Origin: Whitmania pigra
Taxonomy: Eukaryota > Annelida > Clitellata > Hirudinida > Haemopidae
Direction: 5' to 3'
Assembly: GCA_021613335.1 (NCBI GenBank)
Contig: JAJTWR010000067.1
Coordinates: 850,001 to 914,000, forward strand
DNA length: 64,000 nucleotides
Part shown: in pieces, positions 13,701 to 36,200 of the stretch
Layout: every line of letters begins with the position of its first letter
Numbering within the stretch: the stretch's first letter is position 1
Notes under the pieces: model-generated
Database searches by the model: none
Told to the model about the DNA's origin: nothing
Seen by the model: the letters and a program-made list of their open reading frames with translations, nothing else
Position numbers and translations under genes: made by a program

Positions 13701-13930
13701 AACATTACATTGAAATTAAATAAATTTAGTTGGCTATTTAGTATGACGCTTTACCTTGAAATTTCTTCAGGCATGATTACGTTTTCTGAAGATAGGTCGT
13801 GGGTTAGCCATTGCATGAAATCTTTGGTTTCTTGATTGTCAAACATCCAATCAAAACTATCGGCATCTAATTCATTCGATTTCGGAAATCCAATTTCATC
13901 GAGAAAGTTAATAAAATCCTGGCCACTCAT
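10730..13930 (-). CDS. HAUS3: HAUS augmin-like complex subunit 3
   Basis: There are five exons on the minus strand: 13755-13930, 12471-13686, 11936-12198, 11428-11653 and 10730-10858. Phases match throughout and the sum is 2010 nt, or 669 aa. The N terminus (DFINFLDEIGFPKS..LDADSFDWMFD, then FMQWL) matches the conserved start of HAUS3. The second exon continues with EEISRFEQLKSSG and long charged coiled coil, and the last exon has RNLYINFFTNPELFR, a C-terminal HAUS3 feature. Augmin recruits gamma-tubulin complexes to existing spindle microtubules to branch new ones, so the protein is cytoplasmic and spindle-associated. It is slightly longer than human HAUS3 (about 600 aa). Exon 3 carries a seven-Ser run encoded by a GAT/ATC microsatellite near 12073-12090. 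Identity is confident from N terminus, architecture and C terminus. Confidence 0.9.
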
Positions 13931-15198
13931 CCTCGCGATAAAAATCAATATAGATTGATATATATATAGACACACTTAGAAAATTCGAACGTGTTTACGA
14001 TACGAAGCCCACGATGGCACTGTTTTTATATTTGTATTTACCGCAATTCAATGTCTTACTACATTCATTTTCGATTCTGTTATGAAAAATGTATTTGTTC
14101 AAGTGAAAAGTAGGTGATAACAAAGCATTTAATTGTACAGATTGACAACGATAATTGTTGATTTTAATGAAAACATTTGAATTTAATAAAATAATGTTAT
14201 CATATTAATGGCTTTTCGAATATTTTAGGTTGATACTTAGTAAATTTGTACAGCCAGTCTTTAATTTTTACGAGTTTGTAATATAATCAAATTTAATTTT
14301 GAAGAAGGCAAAGTCAATTCAGCAACAAGGATCTATCCATGTTCGCAGCTTCATAATATTTTTTTTTAAATGCTTTAGAGTGGAAACTTTTTTAATTAAA
14401 TTTATTTTGACGCTGTTTAATGATTTAACATTGCTTTAATGTATTTATTGACTAGATTTAAGTATTTTGCATATTGAAAGCGTACGTTTTGACAGCAGAA
14501 TAGGCGTTCGCATTCATTGGGTTTTATTTAAATTTATGGCTTGCAGATGAGAATACAGTTTTAACCCCATTAGAGATTGGTATGAATAAAAAATGTTCAA
14601 GAAATAACTTTGTTACAATTCAGAATAGTATAAAACTTTTCACGGTAAGCGTTTTTCACGGCATTCATTGTTGATTCCTCATCGAGAAATCAACCTTAAT
14701 AGCTGATGTCATGAATTAAGAAATCTAACTGTAACTGTAACTGAGGGCTCGATGGAAGCTCGAATATGAATCCCGTTGTGGGAGAAGTAATCGTTCTAAT
14801 CATCTGGTTATGGTTTACAACAGTAACAATGGAACAGCTAGTATTGCGACATAACTCTTTACAAAATACGTCTACGCTCGAATGTCTGGGTTTTGATGTC
14901 ATTTAAAGGATGTAAATAATGTTGATTATCGGCGTTTTAATGTGTCTTTTACGAAAAGGTTCGATTCAACGTTTCGTTTGCTCTCGAATACATATAGAAA
15001 TTCATTCGTTAACCTTGTTAAATAATTCTATATTTCTTAACCGCTGGCATTTAATCTACAATTTCAATCAAGCTTGTTTTTGCGAGTATTTTGTAGTTTT
15101 ATTCACATTTCCATCGATTTTATTTACTTTTCCGTGGTCATAAAAAAACTAAGGACGTTCGGTAAAACACGTTGGCTTAGGGTTTGTCCAAAAGTACC
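13931..15198. other. divergent intergenic region between HAUS3 and the WSC gene
   Basis: About 1.27 kb of AT-rich DNA separates the two diverging start codons and should hold both promoters. No clear core motif was found. A short frame at 14919 begins with a hydrophobic stretch (MLIIGVLMCLLRKG) and could be a signal-peptide exon for the next gene, but its phase does not join cleanly to 15199. Confidence 0.4.
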
Positions 15199-18100
15199 AT
15201 GAGCCAGAAGCGTTTCTTTAGATTGCCCTTTGGAGAAAGTAGTGAAGACAAAATTCTAGGTGTTCCTGACAAAGTTTTGGGTCGATTTTTGAAAATATAT
15301 TCTAAATCCTCAACAATGAACAAGATTGGCTTTTCTATAGGCAACGCGGCTGAAAACCTGGCTCCAGAGTCAAGAATAGAGCTTTGCAACTCGAATGAAG
15401 CTGACAAACGAATAAATGATGGTGATACAAGCTTACTGGCAGTTACGATTTCAAGTCAGTGTTTACAGGCAGACATTGAAATTCATTTGGACGGGAGTTA
15501 CGTGATCCATTGGGTCATGCTATACGGAGGAACGTCAGAAAAACATGGTCTGTTTATAATGAATTATGTTGAAATAAATAATTTATGTAGCGCTGTGTGC
15601 CTTAGCGTCAGAGGAGTTTTTCGTTAAACATTAATATAGCGCTCCAACCCAAGAGCAGTGCAAGCTGAATTTCGAACACGTCACAATGTTCAATCAATTT
15701 GATCCTTTAAGGCCAACTTATTCTATTTTCAAATCCTTTTTCAGGTCAGCAAGCATTTAATAAATTTCATTTAACAAAATAAAAAAGACTAGTAAGATAT
15801 TTTATTTACTCTTCTCTTAATACTTGCGTCCCTTTCCATCGTCTAAAAGGCAAGTTGATCGGAGAAGCCGTTTTTGCTGTCGAAAAGTTTGGAATGCGAT
15901 CAGAAGCATGCGGCTCGTCGAGGGTGCCCAGGTGGAGGCAATCGGAACAAGGCATCAGGGTCAACTGCGCCAATACTCACAGATTCCACAACAAGGTCAT
16001 GATTCGGATGAAATCAACTCCCGTTTTAGTTGCTGAGGTTGAGGCTTTCACGTTAGGTAATTTATTAATGTGTTAATGAGATGCTGCATACTCGAATATA
16101 AAATGTAAGCAGAATATCGATGCTATTAAATTGTGAAGTATTATTAAAATGGTATCTTAATAAATTAAGTAATTTATTAGTGAGATGCCAGATTTTTAAA
16201 AAGAATATTATCGATGCTAAATAAATATACACAGTGGGTGGAATTTTATAGAAACGCCTATCGTAGCCTATCTAACAGGGGTTAAAAATTCTTCAAACTA
16301 TGGCGAAACATTTGGGAAGTTCTTGTTTTCAATTGTTAGTTTCAATTAATAGAATGATAATAGCTTTATGTTTTAGAAGGATCATATGTCTGTAAATATC
16401 TCAAAGTTGTTCAGAAAAAAAATCGAGTTTATGATCCGGTCAATATCTCCATAGCTCAACCTAATTGAATATGTTTAGGGAATGATTGGGGAACAATGAA
16501 ATATATAAAGATGGGAAGACATATTTTAAGATCAAGGAAAAGCTTGTTGGCAGAGACCATAATGAAGGCATAGAATTACCTGGAAAAGGAGTAATTTGAA
16601 GAAAACCACTAAATCATATAAATGCATAAATGCACATAAACGTTTTAAATAATAAAGGGCAAGTCACTTATGTTTGGAAAAAAATTAATTATATAATAAT
16701 TTTGCCATAAATTTAATTTTTCCAAATGATTGTAACCCTTTTCTAAGACATAAAAAGGATGTCTCGATGAATTTCCATCCATCATTTGATCAATTAAAAA
16801 GAAATGTTACATAAGTATACAGCATCGTAATGCACATATAAATTCCAAACTCAGCATTGATTATAAACATTTACGAGTTATGCTAAAATTAAATATTTCT
16901 TCTAACTGAAGTATTATATTACAGATATTCAAAATGCGTTTTGAAATTCAAAATAGAATATGTAATATTCATAAATTATAATACAATATTGAATAATAAT
17001 AAAATATTTAAAGTTTTAAATTGTAGAAATGTTATTTTTTAGCTCCCATCGCTGAAGACACAGTTTCCCTGTACAGGGGTTGTTTCAATAAATTCGAGGA
17101 AATTATTCTAATTATAATCGACGATTTGAACCTCTGCCAAAAGTTCTGTCTAGAAAGATCTTTCACCATAGCAGCAATCAAAGTTAATATTTATACAACA
17201 TTATTTGTGGATTGAAATTATTAATTTTTATTGTCTTTATGATTAGTATGTTATAAAGTATATTAATAGTCCTGATAATTTGTTATCTGTTATTTTTAAA
17301 GACGGCTTAGGCTGAGATTAAACCATACATAGAACTTAATTAATTTCTTAGGCATAATTTGTAAAACTATTTACTCTAAGCTAACTTATTTTTACATAAA
17401 CATTTTTAATAAATAAATTATAATAGGTAAATGAAAAAAATTTATAATGTCAGGGTCAAACGAGGTGCTACTGCAGCAACAACTACGACGAAGAAGATGA
17501 AATATCGATGAGTTATTGCGACATCTGTCCAAATTCTCGGAGTTTTTGTGGCGGGAGAGACTCCTATTCAGTTTATCTAGGTAGAACGTAGATTTGATTT
17601 AATAAATTTAATAATAAGATGAAATAAAAAATTACATCATTTAGAAATGGATTCTGCAATCACTAACTAATAATTATTCAAGAACTAATAATTATTAATC
17701 ATTAATCCATTATGTAACAGATTGTAATTAATTAAGCACTGAAATTAAATTATGCTATTAAGACGTATTTAATCGTCTGAATAAAATTGGATTGTTTATA
17801 TACTATTTTGTAATCACTTATCAATTGTAAAAAAATTGTAAAAAATTGGATTAACGATTAACCAGTCATTTAAAAATAAACAAAACTAAAGTCATTCCTC
17901 AGTTTATGTTCACCTGCCTCAGTACCACGGCTGTCTGCCAGAGACAAGCGTGCTTAAGGATGCTCACAGAGATAAAATGACCATCTCAAAATGCCTGCAT
18001 CACTGTGATTATAGCCGATTTGCAATAGTCGCGGTATCACTTTGTACATTTTGACATTATTTCGTTTATTTAATGGATTGAATTTAAACTGAGTTAATAT

Positions 18101-18473
18101 AGTTTAGTTAGTCAAGCAATAACAAAAATATGGTTATCGAAACCTTTCGAGTGAAATTAAAATTAATTAATTAATTTAATTTAACGTTTAATTAAATGAA
18201 TTCCCCCAAAGAACGGTGATGCTTGTGTTTGCACCAACGACACTTTAGAAACTGATCCTTTCTTCAACGACGACAAATGCAACGTCACATGTCTTGGTGA
18301 TCCTGAGAACTTTTGTGGGGGGGTTGAATCCGTGGCCGTTTTTAAAAGCAAGGATATTCATCTTACATGTTTTGGCATTTTACAAATTTAGTTTTATTAT
18401 TATCATCATCATCATCGTCATCGTCATCGTCGTCGTCGTCATCATCATCATCATCATTATCATCATCATAATC

Positions 18474-18518
<45 letters not shown>

Positions 18519-20004
18519 GTTATTATTATTATTATTATTATTAATATTATTATTATTATTATATTTATAAAAACAATTTATAATTATATAAAGGAAAGAA
18601 AATATTTGCTGGAAATGATTTATAAATATTAATATGATTACAATTTCTGTTCGTATAAAATAAATATTTAAAAGTAAATAAATGAAAAAAGTTTAAAAAT
18701 AAATAATGAAAAATATCCATAGCTTGCTTAGGAGACATTCCACAACTAATACCGTGTTCAAAAATATTTCGATGTTTCGGTTCTTGGGATGAATTTGGAG
18801 TTTGCACGGATGGGTGCCAATTCGGTTTCAGCGGAGATTATTGTCTGGAAAGAGGTTAACTTGTAAATTATCTCTCACCTTGTAAAGCAACAGTTTATTG
18901 TAATTACCAATAATATATATAATTTAATAATATATGATTAATATTTTATATACATTTTTTAATATACATTTTAACAACCTAATGTTTTAATATTTATATT
19001 TATTTATTAATAGCAATTTAATGTATTAATTACTTGGGTAGAGTGGTGCAAATGACCAACCTCAGAGGCTTTTTGCTATTGCATTTTTTGTAAACAAAGG
19101 GAAGAATTTCGAAAATAAATGAACTTAATTTAATGTCAAAAATAGAAAAAAAGTTAATATTATTCAGATATTGTTAAGTTATTTTATTTTATTTTCTTAT
19201 TTGCATGCAGTCAACACCTCCCTAGAATTACGTTTCGTGATCTGGTATTTGATCTTAGCAATCGCCATATGCTTTCCTTTAGCCTTTGTGCTGTGGTTAG
19301 TTGATAATTTCCGTTCTGAGAGTAGATTTAATAGAGTGTTAAGTATTAAAACTATTAGAATATCAAATAATAGAATTATTAGAATATCACGTATTAGAAT
19401 TCATAGAATATTAAATATTGAAATTATTAGAATGTTGGAATATTTTAATTATTAAATTATTAAATAATAGAATTTTTAGGATATTAAGAAAAACAATTAT
19501 TGTAAAATTAAAATATATCAACAATTTCAATTGATTGAATTGTGGATTATTCTTCATAGCAAAATATAATTGCAATGTAATAAGAGACATAACCTTTTGT
19601 TACTGCATTTTTGATTGGTTGGTTAATGTTTGCCAATTCATATGAGTTTGGATACAACTTTTGGTGCCGTCAATATCCTTACCAGCATTCCAATCCTTAT
19701 CCCCTAATCCTAGCCCAAATCCAATCTTTATCTCTACCCCGTAATCCAAATCCTTACCTGTGAACCTAACTATATCCCTGCCCTTAATTTAATCTGGAAA
19801 GCCGGGGAACTAACAAAGTTTGCATCGTTGTATATTAATATCCAAATTACAATGCTTTGTTAACCAAATTGCGATTCAACTTTTTTGTTCAACCTTTTCA
19901 GGAGCGTCAGCAAGAATGCCAATGCCGCCGTAGCGCCACAGGTTAAAAGGTCACAGGGACATCCACAGGTGTCTTCTCAAACTAAAATAAGATCCTCACA
20001 GTAG
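15199..20004 (+). CDS. single-pass transmembrane protein with fucolectin/F5-8C-like and WSC domains
   Basis: The probable exons are 15199-15547, 15850-16056, 17043-17182, 17454-17580, 17903-18033, 18212-18368, 18723-18854, 19211-about 19330 and 19902-20004. Exons 1-2 form a fucolectin-like lectin domain (GNAAENLAPESRIELCN, DIEIHLDGSYVIHWVMLYGG, then IRVNCAN..VMIRMKST..AEVEAF). Exons 3-4 (YRGCFN..LCQKFCLE, then RCYCSN..CDICPN..FCGG) and 5-6 (YHGCLPE..MTISKCLHHC, then ACVCTND..CNVTCLGDPENFCGG) are two WSC domains, each split by a phase-0 intron. Exon 7 has an EGF-like Cys pattern (CTDGCQFGFSGDYC). Exon 8 is a membrane span (FVIWYLILAIAICFPLAFVL). WSC domains bind carbohydrate, so a cell-surface sugar-binding receptor is likely. 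No signal peptide is certain; the first exon, the exon 6/7 border and the last exon frame are ambiguous. Confidence 0.7.
18400..18562. repeat. ATC then ATT trinucleotide microsatellite
   Basis: An ATC/GTC block (about 18400-18475) passes directly into an ATT block (about 18476-18562). It lies in the intron between the second WSC domain and the EGF-like exon. Confidence 0.9.
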
Positions 20005-21689
20005 CCCATCCCATTCACCTAAATGAATGAACAAATTATTATATTAAATAGTAATAAATTAATTATGCTATTGTATTCAAACCGTGAATAATATAGTACT
20101 AATATTATTTGGCATTCTATTATACTATTACAACAGGGCCCTTAACCTATAAACCTCAATTTGAAGGTTTTATAATTATTAAAATTTTTAATTGGCTGTA
20201 CAAAATTATTTTCGATGTCTAATATTTTGCAATATTGTTTTTATTGTATAATATTTACAATATTATTTTTAACGTACAATATTTTATGTAAAGCAAACGT
20301 GTTTTTTAGTTTTTTTGGTTTAATTTGTTTTATTGAAAGTTAATGAAGAGATATTGTGTCAATTTAGAAGTTCGATATTTGAATAAATAAGAGAGATTTT
20401 TATGAAACTGTTACAAGTTGCTTTATGACTAAGAATGAAGTTGGCATTTAGAAATAAATATTACAAATATTTTCTTATTTTTATCATTTATTTCAATAAA
20501 TGATCTTTTAAACACGAGCCCCATTTAAAGGCTTGGGCAACAGTCGTAACGTGTCGTGTTCGAAAAACAGTCTTAACAGACTGCCTTAAACGCCCTTGGG
20601 AAGGAGCTTTGAAATAAATAAATGGTTAACAAGAAAGCACTTTTGACGTTAAGCATAAGGTTCTATCTAAATTATTCCTAATTTTTTCAAAGGGGTTCTA
20701 TTGACATTTGATTAAAAAAATCAATTCATAAACATGAAACAATAATAATTATATTAATATTAATAATAATAATATTAATAAGTGTGAGCAAGAAAATAAT
20801 TTACAGAAGCGTGAACAATGAGTTTCAGAGAATCGTGGTTCACCAATTGAGAATGCATTAAAAATTATTATTTAAATTCGAACATTTAAAGAATAAATTA
20901 TCCATAAAATTCAAAATATAAGAAATATATTTATTCTTAATAAACCAGAACATTATAAAATCAACTTTCCTTAAAACAAAAAAATATTGTCACTTAATGA
21001 ATATTTAATATACTTGCATTATATTATTACATTTATTAATTAACTCTTATTAATGTGAATGTTCTTATTAATAATTATCATATATTAACATTCCCTGAAT
21101 GGCTAATTAAATAAATAATTAATTATTTTATATATTACTAATTAACTTATAATATCACACATTCATTTTTATTGATTGATTGATTTATTTATTATTGTGC
21201 AATTTCGTTCCACTTCACGGAAAATCATGTTTTAGATTGTTAAAATTTTTCACGCGTCAATATTTGAACTTTCGAATTAAAAAAAAAACATTTTTTTCTA
21301 AGTTCTCCTCAAATATAAATTTTAATGCTGCAGCGCAATTGTCGCTTCTATGTTGTTGCTAGGTGACCCGTTTGCAACTTTTTTGATAACTTTCTTTCAA
21401 TTTCCAGGTAAATAAATTAATTTCCTTTTGTTTTATTTCTGATTATCTTGTCTTGTCTTTTAAATCAATTGTTTCTGATGTTATTAATATCAGCATTAAT
21501 ATTACTATTATCATTAATCTTGTTGCTGTTATTATTAAGCTTTCAGTATCATGTGAATTATGTATTAAAAAAATATTAATTAAACAAATTGACAAAATGA
21601 TATAAAATAAATAATTTTATACCTCTATTTATTTTAAAATTCGATCGATTACCTGCGTTTAGAAGTAAAGAAGTAGAAAGCATAGCAAC
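20005..21689. other. intergenic region
   Basis: The DNA is AT-rich and non-coding. The only structure I see is a minus-strand copy of a dispersed repeat at about 20511-20600. The remainder shows nothing recognisable. Confidence 0.5.
20511..20600 (-). repeat. dispersed repeat copy (SINE/MITE-like), minus orientation
   Basis: GGCAACAGTCGTAACGTGTC followed by GTGTTCG is the reverse complement, with one gap, of the segment CGAACACGACACGTAACGAC plus TGTTGCC in the copy near 26040. This establishes a repeat family present in both orientations. Confidence 0.7.
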
Positions 21690-29999
<8,310 letters not shown>

Positions 30000-31453
30000 T
30001 TTCGTAGTTTGTAGATTATTTTGGCCCAAATCGTTGCCAAATGTTTTAACGGTCGATTGATATCTTGAGCTTTGAACGTCTTTGTTGTATTTGCACAACC
30101 TTGAAATCTATCTTTTTATGAAACTCCAACCTCTTAGTTTGAGTAACTAATTGATATTAATTTTAGTATTAATCTTAATTTATTGCGGATAAACGAATTG
30201 AAATCATTACATTTTAAGTCTTGAATTCTCGTCAACAAAAGACAAAGTCTTAACAAATGACTGCTTGCTAAATGAATGCATCATACGATTCAGATGATTT
30301 CTAACAAAAATCATTGCAACCGAGCATTTTTTTGATTGTTTATTGAGAGCTCAATAAGTTGGTTTAAATTTGAAACCAAGTCGAGTAAACCTTCACATCA
30401 CGTGCTTATCTAGGCTGGCAAACATGCAAACATTGAGTTCGAAATGAATGAAAAACGTCCCCGATTGAGAAAATTAATCACGCAAATAGACGCTGAAAGT
30501 CAGATTGGACTAAGGTGTAGAGAAGATAATATCAGGTGATGGTGATGAATTGAGGTGAAAACGATGGTGACAAATACCCCTTAGGCATTGAAGTTTCCGG
30601 AAGTAAAGAAGGTGAAAAAGAGATGTTCACAGGTGCTATTGATCGTCAATATATAGTCATGCAAATCTTTCTTGAAATATTTACTTAAAACATCAATGTC
30701 TTGATATTTGCACAGCTTGATCACTTAATCTTTTAATTTCCGTTTGATATTACAACTCTATTACGCAATATTACTCGCTTATGACTGACTTATGACCAAC
30801 ACGTACAATATCCTTGATCATCGTATTTAAGCAATAGGTTAATTAGCTCACAACGCGCACCAATTAAAAATGTCTTCTGGATTATTAATGATTAAAATAA
30901 GTGATGCTTTCTCTGTGAAATTAAAACTTCCGGATTAGTTGTTCCGACAAGTTGACAAATATTAATAAAGTTACGTCGATCCCACTAAGGTGGATTAGAC
31001 CTTTGGAAGCTGAGGCTTAAATACGACAGGACTTTTTTTAAACCATGAAACAGATGCGGCTCCCATTGTTACACAAATTAAATCATTATCCTATTTTGCC
31101 CAGGTGTATCCAGACAATGTTGATCTAACAAGTCAAGTGCTCAACTACACTTAAAAGGTAGGTTGATTACTACATGCATTCTTCTGCATTGAAGGGATGA
31201 GACTTAGCATCTAATATAAGTTTTAACGTCTATAACCAATCAAAAATCATATGTTTGTTATTTTATTCTGACGGTTTTTTTTACAAAACAATTTGTTATT
31301 TTAATTTTATTTAAGTAAGTCACACTATAGTCATAATCATAATCTGTGTCTTCGATTTGTGATTTTTGTCGTCTGCGATATCTCATATCGAAATGTTTCG
31401 TGCAGGTCTCTCAGACGTGTTTCTATTCTACGAGAGATTGACAGTCACTTGCG
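30000..31453. other. intergenic region between the two protease genes
   Basis: About 1.45 kb of DNA lies between the first stop and the first Met of the second gene. It should contain the second gene's promoter. No transposon or other coding sequence is visible, and no clear core promoter motif was found. Confidence 0.45.
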
Positions 31454-33256
31454 ATGTATGGGTCGACGCGTCTGGGAGTTTCGGAATCCGTCTGTTATAC
31501 GATACTTTTGTACACTTTGTGGATAAACTCCACATGTTGCGCCGATCGCAGACGCAACACCAGTCCCATAAATCAAGACTACGCCGGAATTATCCGTATA
31601 AACAAGATTCACGGTCTGTCTGATCCGTCATCGAGCGATTATTTCCGATCTAGGGAAGAGGTGTTGGTTCAGGTTAGTAAGCTAGTTTATTCAGAAAGCA
31701 GATAATTGAGGTGTTTTACATAATTACTTCGTCTTTAACTAGATTACAGCCATTCTTAATGAAACAGCCTACAAGAATGTTTATGATGTCAATCCTACAG
31801 TGAACTTTAGGTTACAATTTAAAAAAAAATAATGCTTCATGTCACATCTTTCTAAAAATTAATTCAAACATTTTAAGACCTGGTCTGTGCCAGTTTGAAA
31901 TTGCCATATTTAATGGACAACCCAACTACCTGCTGCCATACAACCTCACAAAAATTTTCAAAGAGGGATTTCGTCGGATGTACAGCAGCCCAAGTAGATG
32001 GAGTGTCAAAGCCATCGATGTCTGGTTTATCGGTAAAATCTAAAAGTACATTGTTCCGAGATCTGAGGTAATTAGAAATGCAAATCAAGTAAGCTTTTGT
32101 TACTCTGAACAAATTGGTGTGTTAATTGCTCCGAGGGCTTCCACCATTAGCGTTCGACTTTCATTGGTCAGACTTCTCAGTAATTGCCGGGTTGGCTAGT
32201 GCTTAAAATCTGGTGCCTCAAATATTTTTGTCATTAAGTGAGCATGCCATCATTTGCTTGCAGATTCTAAAGATGGGCTCCATTCAGGGTTGCCTCAACC
32301 ATTTGATCACTTTGCAACACAGACCTGTTAGTTATATGTCCAAATACTTCCAATTTCATTTATTTAAATTGGGAACAAATAGAAATATAATTAATTATAT
32401 TATTCATTATTTGACTCTGATATTTATGGATTAATTGATGGGAAATGTTGTGACATTTGAAATAAACATTAATCCATTTAATCAATATAATCAACAAGTG
32501 CATGGTTTCAGGAACTCATAACTTCTTGAGTGATTGATCAACATTTATTCAATAAAGACATTTTTAGACACATTTTTATGAGTTCTGTAAATCCGCCCAT
32601 ACCAGCTACCTGTACAGCACTGTCGTTCCCTCCTTGCATGAGTTTGGGTTATGAGAGTTCTTTGGATCTTCAGTGGTTTTCCCCAAAACGATCCCCCACA
32701 AAGCTGTTGGGTCTCAGCAATTTCAGACTCCACGGGGACATACTCACCCGAAACTGCAGTTCCCTAGCCCTGGACTTTGTCTGCTCCGTCAGTCACCCGA
32801 GATGCCACAATAACAATTTTGTTTTTCCCTGCCGGCGATTCTGCGAAGGTTTGTTGTTGAGGTTAATTGTGAAACAAATATTTATAACATTATATTATAA
32901 ATTGATTCATCTTAACTGATATGCAGATCTAGCATTACCACATAGTTTTTGTTTAATAGTTCATTGGTTAATGTACTGATTATATTTCGTAACGATCAGA
33001 TACTTGAAGAAGTACATAGTGAAAGTGAAACACATATAATTGAATTAGTGTGACTGTCAGAAAGTCATTGTTTTTGATTGGTCAATTTTCTTAACCAACG
33101 TGTTAGGATGTTGATGCTGATTTTCCTCTGATACAGAAATTTATTCGTTGTGCAACTTTGCTCATACCTGCCATGAATTCATCGATGACGATGATCCTTC
33201 TGTCTGCTACATGCCTCATCAACTCATTGAGGAAACCTTCCCTAAGGTGTTACCAG
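31454..33256 (+). other. N terminus, SEA domain and Frizzled domain block
   Basis: Exons are 31454-31672, 31743-31810 and 31878-32032 ([57 protein letters not shown]), 32264-32326 (linker), then 32606-32848 and 33137-33256 (Frizzled). The two Frizzled exons supply all ten Cys expected of the fold, including [12 protein letters not shown] domains often sit next to the membrane in type II transmembrane proteases. Confidence 0.75.
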
Positions 33257-36200
33257 GTGGGTTTAGTTTAAATAAATATTTGCAGTCCTAAGTTAAATGA
33301 TCAACATCATTTAAGCTATGGGCTCCATTAAATTATACACCGTGTTTTCCCGGAAAATAAGACCTACTCTGAAAATAAGATCTAGCATAATTTTTCAAGA
33401 TGCTCATATTGTAAGCCCTACCCTGAAAGTAAGCCCTAGTTAAGATCGTCAGCCAGCATTTAAGGTTGTACCATAAGTCTGCTGCAACACTATAATATGT
33501 TGAATTATAAGCTATTAACTTAATAACAGTAACATTTTAGTGAAATATTAACATAATAAAGTACTGATAACGAAAATTATAATTACTGTAAGTATTGTTA
33601 TGCAAATCACAAGCGGGTTAGCAGATACGGTAAATAGACAACCAATCTGAACACTGATGCATCGGGTTTTTATGAATCTTCTTCGGTGCTTCGTATGTGT
33701 AACAGATTAACCATTAATAATTATTTCAACATTACTTTGTTTCGATTTATGATGAGTGCATAAAGAAAAAGACAATCGATTGAATGCAGGAATGAATCGT
33801 GAAGACAAGAATCTTACAACTTTCTGTTAAGAAAATGAGTTGGATATCCGAATAATCGGCAAATGGTGAGCCAGGATCAGAAACTCCATGAAGCCTGCGA
33901 TGTTTTTGAATCGGGTTAAGAATTCAGTGTGTAAAATCACTGACAGTTGTATTGCCAATGCATTAAGATAAATGAATAAGAAATAGTTATTTATTACTTC
34001 CCCTGCTAAACATGAGAGATTGAGACCAATGGTCCCGCGGGAAATGGATTCGCAAGAAAATAGACAGGAATTCAGAGTTTTGAGACTTATAATGATGGTC
34101 CAAAAGAAGTTGACATATCTGATTATTTTTTCAAAAATGCTCTAATTAAAAAGCTTTCTAACATTTTTGTTATTGATTGATAAGCTTTGATTAAACCATA
34201 CTTCCTTGCCTCTTGTAGCATAATAATTTGTGTAACATGAAAAAATGTGCTGAGGGGTTGTTTGTTATGAAAATATAAGACACCCCCTGAAAATAAATAT
34301 TTAATATCCCTAAATAATAATTTTTGGGGAAACACGGTAATAATAAAAAAATAATTATTTATAAGGCATCCTAAGCATCAGGGGTGCAATCTGGGTTATG
34401 AACATTGTGATTGTAATTATAGTTCATTTATATGGCATCAGAGGCACTTGCAAAACTGTTGCTTTTGCCCTTGTTCAGAAGTATGCTATAGTCTGAACCA
34501 ACTTGCACCCAAAATATGTTATTGGGTCATGTTTGTTATTTTGGACAATCTATTTATTGAGTAATTATGTTTATAATTAGATATGGAAATTCCCCAGCTA
34601 GCAACTGTTATCGAGTTAGTGCTTATAATTGACATCACCTAATGACATTTAAGCTTCATGTGACGAGAATCACTTCTTGTGTGAAAACTTGGAATGCATC
34701 GATTCCATGAAGAGATGTGATGGTGCCGTCGACTGCTCAGATGGAAGTGACGAAGACCAATGCAGGATTGGTTGATGATTGAAGTTCATGATTTGATTAG
34801 AATTTTTTTAATTTTAAAATTGTACTTTTATTGGAAATTTTACTTGGATTGGAATTTAATTATAATTTAGATTTGAAATTATATTTATACTTATTAATTT
34901 TTTGTGCTAGGGATTATTATTTTAAATACTTTGACTAAGATAAACATAATTACCAGATCTTTTAAGCTCAAATCATCAGAAAGAGTCAATTAATAATTGA
35001 CTAACTAATTCAACCTTCTTCGACAGTCCCTGTGAATCCACTTCGATGTGATTTCGAAGCATCATCCTGGTGTGGGTTGGTGCCCACCTTCGACACAAAC
35101 TTCATGTGGAGGCTGGTCAGGGCTGGATCCATCGTCATCAATCGCAACCTTCAGGGCAGCTTGGAGGTCCTCAGAGATCACACTTTGAGTTCTGCTGCAG
35201 GTTTGTTAAGTTTTCTCAGGATGATAGAAGACAATTTTTAGCTATTTGTGATGCTATGCATTAGGTACTCTACAAACTAATTATTAATATTATTTTATTA
35301 TTATTATTGTTGTTGCTGTTATTATTACATAAAAGTTAATGTACCAGCCTTAATAATAGCTTGTGAAATCAATGAAAAAATGATGATGAATTAATGCAAA
35401 TCAAAGTCAGATAATCTTTGCATGATATTCTTTTTAGACTGACACTAAATGCATTTAATAACTTGAATTGGCCATCCATTCATTAATGCCTCTCAAATAC
35501 ACTTAGAACTAACATCGCAATGACCGTCCAATAGCATTGTTTACCAATGCTGATAAACACAATTCGGAGTTGATGCTCCGAATTGACAATCAAAATGTGT
35601 CTTAAACAACCTAACGTTATGTGTCGATGTTCAGGATGGGTGGCGATGGTGGATGCATCCGGCAGGGCACCGTCAGAGGTTGCCAGGATGGTGATGAGGC
35701 CCTATGTTTCCATCTTCAGCTACTGCCTTCATTTCTACTACATCGTGCCTGATGAAGGATCATCACAACTCAATGTCAGTTAGATTGATAAGCTTTGATA
35801 AATATCTTTCTTCAGCATATTGTCATATTAGAAAAAATATTAGCATGTTTTGTTTTTACTTTTAAGTACTTTATTTATTTTAAAACACTGTCTATGTTTT
35901 ATTAATTTTAACCATGTTTGATGATTTTATATTATTAAATCAAATCTGCAATTTATCTCTGTTTGATTTCAAATTGTTGCATATTCTATAAATTTTGAAT
36001 TACAGGCTAATAATAAGCAATAAAATATTTCAAAATTTATTTTTATAAACCAGGTTTACCTCTCTTATAGTAACGGCAGTCCGTCTTTCAGTAAGCCAGT
36101 AAAAGTCTGGCATAAGAGTGGTTGGAGTCCTTACTGGAGAAGTGGTCAGGTCGATATTGAACCTGGAAAGGTCAAGGTCATATTCGAGGTCGTCAGGGGC

